From: Centroberyx gerrardi
Lineage: Eukaryota > Chordata > Actinopteri > Beryciformes > Berycidae
Length of the DNA: 64,000 nucleotides
Reading direction: 5' to 3'
NCBI RefSeq assembly: GCF_048128805.1
Contig: NC_136019.1
Span: 18,997,881-19,061,880 of the forward strand
The position numbers were made by a program, and so were the translations under genes. Shown piece after piece: positions 17,567 to 28,200 of the stretch. Below the pieces are notes generated by a model. It saw only the letters and a program-made list of their open reading frames with translations, ran no database searches and was not told the origin of the DNA. Position 1 is the first letter of the stretch. Each line of letters opens with the position of its first letter.

Positions 17567-20500
17567 CTGAAAACAGAGAGAGAGAGAGAGAGACAGAGAG
17601 AGAGAGGTTTTCAGTGTCACATCAACATCTATTCGGCGTCTAAATGTTGGCGGGGCAGCGGTCAGTCGTTTGCACTCACTGCGGCGCGTAGGACATGGAG
17701 AGGCAGACGAAGTAGCCGCTGGACAGAGAGAAGAGCATCATGATGACGGCGAAGGCGACGTCGTGGGGGAAGTAGACGGGGAGGAAGGAGCGACTCTGGA
17801 CGTTGCAGAGCATCAGCAGGGGGACGAACACGATCCGGGAGACGACCAGCGCCGGGAACAGGCGAGACTCCTTGCGAGGCTGGAGAGGGGGGAGAGAGAG
17901 AGAGAGAGTCGGCGGGGTTTTTAGATGGGAGAGATGGATAGGAGGAAGAGAGAGAAGTACAGAGTGGATTTTGAAAGCCAGAGACAAACAGATTAGAGTA
18001 GAGATGGAAAAAGTGAAAGGGGGGGGCGGAAAGACAGATGAGGTAGTAATGAGAGAGAGAAAGGCACAAATGGGGTTTTGGATGGGAGAGAAGGGAGATG
18101 AAAACAGGGCGAGGGCAGGGAGAGAGAGGAAAATGGAAGATAGTTTATTGTCCTTAGGAGGAAAATGGGAGGAAATGGTTTTCCACAGTAAGTGCATGCA
18201 ATACACAAAGCAAATATCCACAAACGTCACCAAAACTAAGGAAAGCTGTTGTGATGTTTGCAGATGCGGACATCACAAGAGCAAACACTGCTGTGTGTGT
18301 AATATGTCCCTGTTCATAAATGGCCAGAGCGGTGCGGATGGAGAGAAAGATTTTCATTTTCATTTGCGTAGGCGTGGGAGCTAAGGAGCCTGCATTGTGT
18401 GGGAGAGATGAACCATCTGGCACAATAAAAAAAATGGGTGGGAGCTTGTCAGAGTGCATGAGAGGTAATATCCTGTCAGTGACCCGGCTTCACTCCAAGT
18501 CCTATTCTCATTATCAGTTCCAATATCCGTTAGTTGAAAACGCCTCTCATTTGGAACGTTTTATTGCCTCTACACTAGGGACGCAGCACATAGACCATGT
18601 AAATTTGTTGATTTTGCATATTCATAATGCGCTGCTTTAGTTTGACTATGGCTACAGAAAGCCCAAACCCAGTGCACTTATTTTCTAAAAACTCTGATAC
18701 AGATAAACTAGAAATACTGTTATCAGAAACCCAATGATAAAGTTCTGTGTTCACTGCAAAGCTGTAACAGCAAGCAACAGCAGAAACTGACATGCGGAAA
18801 CAGCTCAACAGAAAAAAACAACTAAAAACTAAAACTAAAATTACGTAATTTGATGCACACAATGGTGTAGTACTGTGGCAAGTGTAATTCGACCCAGGTT
18901 AAACAGATAGTTTCTATTCTACGACGTTGGAATAGTTTCTCCTAGGCTTTCCAGGAGTCCAAATTATTAGGCAAGCAATAGCTGTAATGCAGTATTTTGT
19001 TTATGGAAATATGCTGAAATGTTGTTTGGTTATAAACTACATATTCCAGATACTAATTATTAGTCATTTACATTCATCAATAACGCAACAAAACAATCAA
19101 CAAATTAATCACAGACAAACTCATCGTTAGTTGCAGCACTACTTTACATTTTTCTAGTGGTGAGGACAGTTTTCCAACCATAGGAGAGGTCCAGCTGCAG
19201 AACGGATGCAGGGGAAACACTGTCTTCCAGTGTATTGTCAGACACTCACCCACTGTATCCAGGAAGTGATGGTCCTGCCAAACCAGTCGCACATGTTGAA
19301 AATCAAGAAGCAGCACACCGAGATGAAGAAGCGCTCTGAAGCGGGGGAGAAGAACAGGAGTTACAAGGTAGGAAAAGAAAAAAAATGCATTTCAACTCAG
19401 CCTATTATCAACAGAGCAAGTTGTCCTTTCTGTTAGCCACATGGCCCAAGGCATACATACAGAGGTATGTTTTAGTGCAGTGGGGATCTGATCTAATGGT
19501 CAGGTGTGGTCGTACCCCATCTCCCTGGGAACAGCGTTTTGACGTCCACAGTGACAGCGGGGAAGACAGACAGAGTGACCGTGAACACGAACGTCACGCA
19601 GAACGCCATCACCCAGACCTGAAAAGGAACGAAGGCAGAGAAAGTGTTAAACACATTTGGTTAAGAGGAAGAAGTGACATTTAGACATGAGGAAACAGTG
19701 ACTACATTTACACACAGCCTAATAACACGTTAACAGGATTCATTTAATGTTATTCCACATAAACTGCCACAAACGTGAGTAAACAACTGAAACATCAAGC
19801 CGATTTTGATTTTCTCATGCGTATAAAGCAACGTCAGTCTAAGTAAACCTAGTGAATGACAGCCTTGTGGTTATCGGACCTTTTTGAAGACCTCCTTGAC
19901 CGAGGACTTGGCTTCCACGCGCTCGGCCTGCTCCAGGGGCAGGAAGGCCTGCTTGGTCCCGTCTGAGCTGGCGCCGCCCTCGGCCTCGGGGCCGCCACCG
20001 CCGCCGTTGGCCACCGAGCCGTTGGCGTGGCCGTTCAGCTTGCCGTTCTCCACCGTGCTCGTCTCTGGAATTAAAGCCACAGCGTATTACATATAGTTTA
20101 ACACATTGACAAATAAACTTTGTTGTTGTTCAACAGGTGTGTGAATGAAATAAACCAAATATGGCATTATTCAATTATTCAAACTGCACTTCATTGGTTG
20201 CCATGGGCTTGTGTCAGCGTTCGTGGAAAATACCATGTTGTTGAAAAGAGAGGATTTGAGGCCGATGGGTCTCTGTGTGTCTGACAGACCCTGTCTTTGT
20301 CTGGGGGCTGCCAGGACTCTAATTGGATAAATGAGGGTAAACTGGCCTAACAAGATAATGTCCCATTGAATTGGTTTGATTCAACCAGACTGTGAGGGAC
20401 AGAGCTGGAGACTCAGTGGAAAGGCACCGAGGTGTTTACCCACTGTTAGACAAATGTTCGATCATATTAGTGTTACTTATGTTTCAGAGCTGGCACTTCA

Positions 20501-23500
20501 GCATTAAGTTGCATGGTGAAATGATGATGAAAAGAGACATCAATATGGAGGAGTTTTATAATTGCTACAAAATAAATAATGTGTGTAAGAGTTCGGTCAG
20601 GTAAGCCATCTGGTAAAAAAACCCCACCTTTCAGCAGCTCGTCGGTGGTGTCTGCCTCATACTGGCTGCTTCTGTCCAAGTAGAACTGGGCAAACTCCTG
20701 TATGGAAACACCAGACAAAACGGAACAAATTAGGCCTAAAATACAGACTCTTCATACTAGTAGATGATAAGAATAAAAAGAGACAATGCTATTGGGCTAA
20801 TACCTTTGCTGACGGGGTGGAGTTTAGTGGAGTTTGACAAAAGAGGATTAGAGTCTGCTTGCCAACTCCAACAAAAGTACTAAATGACATGGATAACTAA
20901 TCCAAAGAGATAAGTTAAAACACGTCAAATATAATTCAACCTGCTTAAAGCTGCACAAGGCAACTTGGCATGTTTGCGGCCCCAAATGTCAGCGAGAGGT
21001 AATTGTTTGACTTTTGAGGATTTGATTACCAAGACGTCATGCAACGTGGCGTCAGTGAACTGGACAGACTGCTCGCTTGCTACTGCTTCTATATATATTG
21101 TAAATATATCTCTATACGTTTTGATTCATCACCTCCTGGGCAGCGAGCAGTTTTCCCACCAGAAATGAATTTGTGCTATTAGGGGCGAAAAGGGTCTCAA
21201 TTAGTGGGAATGGGATGCTCTTTCCCACTTTGTGATTTAGGCTGATGAGACGGCTGGATTCTCACATAAAATCTTCCCTAGTGTAGCTTTAAGTCTTTTT
21301 GGCCACCAAGGAGCTACTTGATTACTTAATACTTGATTTTATTCTATTTTTTTTCTTGTGAATGACCAGTCTTCATTCCAACCAAGCCCTCTCCACAGTG
21401 TTACTGCTTAAGCCTTTCTAAATGGCAGGTAAAAGCCTGGTAGGGAGAATTTTCTGATCCTGTTTTCTGGGCGCTCTTGAAATCCAAACAGTCTGGGACA
21501 GAAACTGACTGAGTGCATTCTGTGGTACTGTGCACATAAGACAGTGGGTGGGGGTCAGGTGAGGTGAGGCGGTGGATTATGGGTGATGTAGTCATACTGA
21601 GTTGGGAGGTGACTGACCAGGCGGGGCAGAAGCAGGTAGCTGAAGAGTGTGACCAGGGTGCCGACACACGGCGTGATGAAGTAGCCCAACGCTGCCGTCT
21701 CAGAGTCCGCATCGCCTGAGTGACACACACACACACATACACAAGTTAGCTGCGAAGGATTCTGAGAATAAAAAACATTGGATAGCTGAAAACATCATTC
21801 AAAAGGGACCCAACATGAGCTCTGTCCTTTGAATTCAAACAGTGTGTGGTGTGTGGTGGGTGGCTGATTTGACTCGCTACACATCGCATTTGCATTGATT
21901 CTGTTACTAGGCAACTGGGGATTTGGCGCCCAGTGGCATTTTGTCTGTATTTTGTGTGTGTGTGTGTGTGTGTCTCACTGGCTATGGCTAGCAGCATGGC
22001 GATGGCAGCGAAGGTCCCGGCGAGGCCCTGTCCACTCATGAAGATGGCACTGTACCTCTGAGGCAGCAGACCCACCAGGCCGAACAGACTGCCCTGCAGC
22101 ACCGCACCGAACGCTGGGGGGAGGGGGGGGTTCATTTAGTATAACACACACACATACACACACACACACAGTCTTCTCTCTTATCTCTCTTTCACTCAAA
22201 TCCACTCACTCCACCCACTCTTTCTCTCTCTCGCAACACATTCAGTCTCTCTCTTTCGCAGCCTCTCACCCACTCACCCACAGCCACATGAACTTACAGT
22301 TGATGAACCAGATAGTAGCCATGGTGACAGAGAAGAAGCGGTCTTCCTCCATGGGCACTTTGACCAGGACTGCTGTGAGGATGAAGAGCAGCAGGATAAA
22401 GACCAGGCTGCCACCGATCCGCACCGCCTCAGATATCCTGAAACACACAGCGGCCGGCCAAAACACACGTCAGTGACTTCCCCACGGAGCGCTCTGCGTT
22501 TTATCTGCAAACCGGCTCGGCAATACAGCCAGAAAAGCTGAAGTAGTCACAATCAGTAACTGCCAATTAGAATCACCACTTTTACTGAAAAATATGGGAG
22601 AACTGCCATCCTTCTACGTGTGAAAAACACAAAATATTGCCTTGCTTTGATTTCTGACACATGGCACTTAGTGTTGGATTGTCATTTTGGGGACATTCTC
22701 TCATAATAATTGTATTTACACTTTGTTGTTAATGTGGCCTATGTGTCTCTGATCTCCTCTGGTTTGGATGACTGGATCTTCAATAAATCTTCAATCTTAG
22801 ATGCATTCACATCTGGATTTTATGTGTTTTTGCTCCATCTTATTACAATTTGATCACCAAGGATGCATGTTAATGTCAGGTGTAAAAGGAGACTCTTAGT
22901 CTGGTGTCAGCCCAATTTCTGATAGCAGTATTGGTGCACCTCTATCCTCCACCCTGTTAAGGCTAAGCCAGGCTCTAAAACAACCCCTCTGAAGTCTCAC
23001 TGACCTCTGGTAGAGGAAGGAGTTGAGCAGCGTGAAGAGCAGCAGGGGCAGCTGGGATAGCAGGGTCATCCAGTTGTTGAAGTAGTACTCTTTGCGGACC
23101 ACCGCCGTGCCGTTACTCCATTCTGTCGTGTTCAGACGGCCCTGGAAATACTAGAAACCCAGAGGAAACAAGACAGACATTAGACAACCACCACTGTCAA
23201 ATTAGTATCCTGCACCCAGCTACTTGACAAAAAGGCTAAATATGAACATGTACTACGGTGAAGAACAGTGAAAGTAGTCAAGTATTTCCAGGGTTAAATG
23301 AGTTTCAACCTAATGGTTCAAGGTTGTAAAACATGTTTTAGTTATGAGTTATGTGTTATGTAACATCTTAGCACATAGTGCCAGGAAGCAAATGTACCAA
23401 CCAAGTGAATATGACATAAACCTGCTACATAGACACACCCTATCTTGTGCATAGTCTATTTCCATTTGATTCTGCGTGTTGGTAATTGTTACCACAGCAC

Positions 23501-25233
23501 TATCACTACAGCGCCTTGGTCTTCAAAAGGCAAATGCAGGTCAGTCAGGTTAGGGTTAGGGTTACTCATCTATACCTGGATGCTATCAAACTACATCACA
23601 TTACAATTTCTAGCAGCAGCATTTCTGTTCTTTACTGAGCGCGATCTCATCAGTAAAAGGCAGTTCTATTTTGAAAATTGAACTAACTATACATTTTCAC
23701 ACCTCGGCTGTGAATTTTCACACAACTCCCACAATCCTCTTCACGTATGCAAATTAATTAGAATTATGTCACACCTTTGATGATCATAAGACAACACATA
23801 CTCTAGCAGTTTATAATAAAGCACTTTGTTGTATAAACAGTGCTTGCTAACGTTACTGTATTCTCCAGAGAGGAAATGCAGGCGGCTGATCCACTGGGGA
23901 GCCAGAGAGCTGAGATCACATTCAAATAAACTGATCATTAAAGGGGCATTAAGTAATCTATGACTTGACCTCTATCAACAAATTGCAGCATCAACAGGTC
24001 TCTGGCTCAGTTTACAGTGGCTTCTAGTTGACATAAATAATAAAGCCGCATTTTCACAATAGAGAGGCGTAAGCTAGCTAATTAGAGCAGAGATCCAACA
24101 GAAACATCTAATGAAGAGATAATATGTCACCATGCTAAATAATATAATAATAATACTGTTTTGTCATTTGCTTTTTTGGCTTGAGAACAAAGTGTGTTGT
24201 GACGGCGGCCGCTCCTTTGTAGCACCATCCTCCACTGTGGAGCAGTTGTAGTGTCAATGTTTACAGTGGAATAAACTTGCTTATAACGCACTGTAGTTCA
24301 TGGAGTTCCCTAAAGGACGGGAATGTAACATGTATGTGAAAAGAGACACGTGAAGACATGCATACACGTGCGTACACGGCACGCTACCAAAACATGTTTA
24401 CATCCTGGCCACATACTACCAACCTGACTAATCCTATCCATACTGTGTGCTTACATTACATGTGCATGCAACCGTTTACAGATCTTCTTGACATTTTCCT
24501 GAATTACATTAAACGGCTTACTGCGCCTAAACCCAGCTAATTTCACTGCTAATCCCCTCAAACGAGCAAAGTGATCTGCATTGGCTTGGGTCCAGCATGT
24601 GATTCTTTAAGAAGTCTGAGAAGGTTTTGGCCCTTGGGGTTACGGGCCGACAAATCACTCTTTCAAGATAGATCTGTGTAGATCTGAAGGGCTTTGATTT
24701 GGAAAAAAGATGAGATGCTACCATCCTGTTGACACTGAACCAACCATTACACATCTTGTGGAGAGTATTTGTGCAGTGTAGTGGTCTGTAAGCACTCTGG
24801 AAACAATTCAGCAGAAGGAGCAGATAATGAGTCAGATTTTTTATTTTATTTTATTTTTTTTTTACCATGGAAGCAGTCATGAAGAAGTTCCATGGCAGCA
24901 GCGTTCCCAAGCCCAGAATGAAGAAAATGATTCCCACCAAGCAAGCACTGCAGATAGGAAGAAAGATTGTTACTGTTCCAATAACCCATCACTACTTCCT
25001 CAAAATGTTGCTAAACATCAATATAGAGCCTTTCCATTATGTGTTAAATACTGATACTCTGCATCTTTTTTAAAGAACTGAAAAGACATTTTTAAACACG
25101 TTTTCTTGTAAGCAGTTTCGTCCAGTAACCAAACACGAAACTGTGGTCTAGAGTAGGAAACGGGAGGTGAGACTTTCTAGTTTCGTCAGATGTCGACTCA
25201 CCGGTCCTGTGGGGTGTCCGTCCGTCCCTTCAT
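17455..25233 (-). CDS. slc29a2: Equilibrative nucleoside transporter 2 (SLC29 family)
   Basis: Twelve coding exons on the - strand join in frame into 462 residues (human ENT2 is 456): 25202-25233, 24866-24947, 23005-23150, 22298-22437, 21979-22113, 21618-21715, 20628-20697, 19880-20064, 19516-19618, 19250-19335, 17680-17879 and 17455-17566. The family moves purine and pyrimidine nucleosides and nucleobases down their gradient through eleven membrane helices. Visible hallmarks are GLGTLLPWNFF in helix 1, two sequons (N45, N51) in the first outer loop, FNNWMTLLSQLPLLLFTLLN in helix 2, MSGQGLAGTFAA in helices 4-5, a long hydrophilic loop (residues about 210-296) between helices 6 and 7, FNMCDWFGR, and the C-terminal GALMTFFLSLGLSIGA. 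The helix 2 block matches ENT2 better than ENT1. The start was chosen because MKGRTDTPQDR aligns with the short ENT N-terminus. The Gly/Ala-rich loop is fish-like and long. Confidence 0.93.
17680..17879 (-). CDS. slc29a2: slc29a2, coding exon 11
   Basis: Encodes PRKESRLFPALVVSRIVFVP through CLSMSYAP. It covers two membrane helices and matches the ENT2 segment that contains VPLxMLCxV and SxGYxV. Confidence 0.93.
17880..19249. other. slc29a2: slc29a2 intron 11
   Basis: A GA-rich first 250 bases (a CT-rich acceptor tract on the coding strand), then unremarkable sequence. Open frames across 17803-18384 follow the purine bias and have no domain. Confidence 0.65.
19250..19335 (-). CDS. slc29a2: slc29a2, coding exon 10
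   Basis: Encodes RFFISVCCFLIFNMCDWFGR and TITSWIQW. It corresponds to the ENT FNxxDWxGR signature between helices 8 and 9. Confidence 0.93.
19516..19618 (-). CDS. slc29a2: slc29a2, coding exon 9
   Basis: Encodes VWVMAFCVTFVFTVTLSVFP and AVTVDVKTLFPGRW. It matches the ENT helix 7 segment with SVFPAVT. Confidence 0.93.
19880..20064 (-). CDS. slc29a2: slc29a2, coding exon 8 (large inner loop)
   Basis: Encodes residues 235-296, a hydrophilic loop starting TSTVENGKLNGHANGSVANG and followed by a Gly run, ending KSSVKEVFKK. The loop lies in the cytoplasm in ENT transporters and is the least conserved part. The exon is GC-rich compared with its introns. Confidence 0.9.
20628..20697 (-). CDS. slc29a2: slc29a2, coding exon 7
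   Basis: Encodes EFAQFYLDRSSQYEADTTDE and LLK. It follows PRL of the previous exon to give the PRLEFAQFYL segment after helix 6. Confidence 0.92.
20949..21288. mobile_element. TTAA-flanked MITE in a slc29a2 intron
   Basis: TTAA at 20945-20948 and 21289-21292 bound a 340-base element with imperfect inverted ends AGCTGCACAAGG and CCTAGTGTAGCT. A related element with the same end type lies at 47236-47805. Confidence 0.7.
21618..21715 (-). CDS. slc29a2: slc29a2, coding exon 6
   Basis: Encodes DADSETAALGYFITPCVGTL and VTLFSYLLLPRL, matching ENT2 helix 6 (ALGYFITPCVGIL). The acceptor is preceded on the coding strand by a (GT)n run. Confidence 0.94.
21979..22113 (-). CDS. slc29a2: slc29a2, coding exon 5
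   Basis: Encodes FGAVLQGSLFGLVGLLPQRY through AAIAMLLAIA, including SGQGLAG of helices 4-5. The donor GTGAGAC runs straight into a (CA)n microsatellite on the coding strand. Confidence 0.94.
22298..22437 (-). CDS. slc29a2: slc29a2, coding exon 4
   Basis: Encodes ISEAVRIGGSLVFILLLFIL through FSVTMATIWFIN: helix 3 and the start of helix 4. Confidence 0.93.
22438..23004. other. slc29a2: slc29a2 intron 3, no feature seen
   Basis: Unremarkable intron sequence between coding exons 3 and 4. Confidence 0.65.
23005..23150 (-). CDS. slc29a2: slc29a2, coding exon 3
   Basis: Encodes YFQGRLNTTEWSNGTAVVRK, then EYYFNNWMTLLSQLPLLLF and TLLNSFLYQ. It has two N-glycosylation sequons (NTT, NGT) in the first outer loop and the helix 2 block that best separates ENT2 from ENT1. 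Confidence 0.95.
23151..24865. other. slc29a2: slc29a2 intron 2
   Basis: No gene was seen. A short telomere-like run GGTTAGGGTTAGGGTTA lies near 23550. It is too short to mean more than chance or an old repair event. Confidence 0.6.
24866..24947 (-). CDS. slc29a2: slc29a2, coding exon 2 (helix 1)
   Basis: Encodes ACLVGIIFFILGLGTLLPWN and FFMTASM. Met34 aligns with Met33 of human ENT1, where human ENT2 has Ile. Confidence 0.94.
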
Positions 25234-25258
25234 GCTGATGTAGGAGCTTCTGGCAAAA
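25202..25258 (-). CDS. slc29a2: slc29a2, exon with start codon (coding exon 1)
   Basis: The ATG is the complement of 25231-25233 and gives MKGRTDTPQDR, with the last codon split before GTGAGT. The exon continues 25 bases upstream as 5' UTR to a CCCTTGCAG acceptor, so a further non-coding exon must exist upstream. Confidence 0.88.
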
Positions 25259-28200
25259 CTGCAAGGGCAACAGGAGAGAGGAAACGTCAGCAGCATCTCC
25301 AAAGCGCACGGAGCGTGTCGTTTGTTTTCCGGACACTCGTCTGCCCAGGTTTCCCACTACTTACAGATGCAGGAATCCGTTACATTCTGGCAGGAGGCTG
25401 CAAGGAGGCGGTCCAAACAAGCGCTAGATATATAGTACTGAGCACACTGGTGTGGTATGTGTATCAAATATCAATTAAATTCTCCTGCAACCCTGTTATA
25501 TTATGAGGTGAGCATGAATGGCGAGAGAGACACTGGGAATTGCCAGCAGCACATGGAGCGGTTCCCAGTCCGATGACCTGAATACGTTAGTCAGTCCCAA
25601 TGATTTTCCAATGAGGCTTTGGCACAGGAGGCGGCACCCTGAGGCCCCAGTACTTTCCCCCCCTTTAGTGTGTAGATTAGTCAAGAATCTGAGAGTTCAC
25701 TCCCTGTGTACACACATATAGACACATCAATTCACTCAGTGTGCGGGGTACAAAAAAAGAATCAAACACATACACACAGGCGCAAACTCACCAACAGAGC
25801 CAAATGGGTATTGACCCAGCTGCTCCGGCTATCTGGGTGACGGTTAGTTAATTCCATGAGGGCTTTGCCGTGATAACAGAAGGGTCCTGTTGCCTGTTAT
25901 AAGGCCACTGGCAAAGCTGTGAGTGGGAAAAACCACTGCAGATCCAGCTTGTAGATTTAAAAGGGAGGGAAAATATGGCCATCCTGCATGTTTTGACTTG
26001 CTGGGGGGGGAAGCAGGCCAGACGAGGATAACTGGGGATTGGCTCACACATTTCTGCTTGTCCTACTTTAGGAATCAGTACTAGTTCCTTACCTCAAATT
26101 ACTCGACAACTCCTTTCTTACACACACCAATACACTGAAAGATTATTTGCTTTTAACTTGGAGGATAATTCCGTTTTTTTTTTTTTTCCTAGCTTCTGTC
26201 ATCATGATGATTGTGTTCAAAATTTCATCACTTATTTCACTGCAGAGCGTGACGTAGGTCCAGTTCGCCGGTAGTGCTGCTCTCAAATACACACTCAAGG
26301 GCCAAAGCAAGCTCCAACAGTGAGTTAAAATTTATTTTAACATTAGTTAATATAACATCTACGCAAGTGTCAGGCGGTGGATAGTCTGAAAGTTGGATGC
26401 AGGAAGGTCCCACTGCAGTGTGAGTGTTATTGTGTTGAAAGGACGTGTTTAAATCGCTTTTTGAGTTCAACTGTTGTGGGAGTGTGTTTGCCCTGTGGGT
26501 GTGTATTTGAACACAATCAATCATCATGACGGCAAAAACCAGGACAATAAGGGCCAGGTTGAAAATAACCTGAATTATCCTTTAAGAATTTGGCGGTAGT
26601 CAAACACAGGAGAGAAAAAACAAATCAAGACAAAAGACAGTCTGTCCGTTACAGCTGCTGAGGATGTGGCCTGAGGGTTTTTTCCATTGATGCCATCATT
26701 TTCTTCTCAGGAAGGTTATGCGTTTCTGTCTGTTTACTGCTTGTCTGAAAGGACGATGACTAAGGTCTGAGTGTTTAGTCACCTAGCTAGTCCCCTCTCC
26801 TGTTACTGTTGGTAGTAACTTGCCATCGACACCTTGTTTCTACAAACAAAGGCAGGTGCAGCACGCACAGACACGCACGTAAGCAGACCCAAACACAGCT
26901 GTGGCATTCTCAGACTGTACTACAATTGAGAGATCTGCCTATATGCAGCTTATATAATGAGAAATGAGAACACACAATGTGGAAAAATACATTTCAGTTG
27001 TGTCAACATGCCCCTCGCTGTTATGCATTTCCTTCATTTCATGGATCACAGGGTTTTTACACTATGTGAGAAGTAAGCCACCTCCACGACATACGACCTA
27101 AATCACAAGCCTCTTTTCTCTCCGATAAGATTGTTGATTTGTGCAGCTTCTTCTTGCATGTCAGTGAAGCGTGACGCTCTTTAATAAGACACTTATGGGT
27201 GTGTATTTCAAAGAGTGGCCGCCTAGCGAATGGGCCCGGTCAAAGTCATTACATCCTAACTAGACGCCGTGTTTTGAGCAGCCGAGCGGAACTGGAAGTG
27301 CTGGTAAATCATGGACAAGGCAAACATGATGTCTAAATGCCATAAAATTAGGAAGAGTGTACAGACAGTGATAAGAAAAAAGACATTTACAGTGCTTGGC
27401 TAGAATTCAATCAGCTGACCGCCTGCTTCTTCAAAGCACTTAAATGCTCTGCTAATATACTGTAGTCCCTTTGATTAAAATCAATGGAAAACAGCTTGGG
27501 GTAAGCCAAGTGGTTTGGTCTCGCACTGCACAAGACGAAAGAAAGAACATTTTGCACCCTTTGAGCTCTAAGAAAACAAGTCAGACAAGACAGACAAACA
27601 GCTCCAGAGGCTTTGGGATGAGGTTTGCTTCAGGCGTTTCAGCATGTGTTTCTGGGCCTTTGTAACATGGCAGAGACCTTCAGCAGTCGTCTAAGTGGGG
27701 GGCTCAAAACACGAGCCTGTGGGATAAAAGACACCGTTCATAACAGAGTCACAAGAGGTCTTTTAAGCGCCACTCTGTCACTGGGAATGTCTGCTTGTAT
27801 AATCTCACTAATAGCCTGACATAATCGACTTAAAATATGTTTATGATCATAAGTGAAAACAGCTACTGGTTTGCTGTCAAAGTGCACAGTCATAGGACCA
27901 GGTGATGTAAGAGATTACAAACAGACTTAAGACAAAGACAACAATGTGTAAGTGTAAAGTTGCCCTCTGCAAGGTTGGGAACAAGTTACGGTGTCTGGTG
28001 GAAACAAACACACAATCTCTAATGGCTAGGAAGGAAACACTGAGGAAGCTTATAAAGATTTCTGGAAAATCCTGAAAAATCTGAGGTAGCACTGCCAAAT
28101 GTGACAAAGATTTTCGAAAAAGCAAAGTTTTTTTCAGCATGAATCCTGTCCTTTTCTCCATCTCCTCCATTATTTTCAGAGTATTTCCACCCCCCTTCTG

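Noticed and set aside
23548..23566. Interstitial telomere repeat
   Set aside because: Fewer than three full TTAGGG units; too short to claim.
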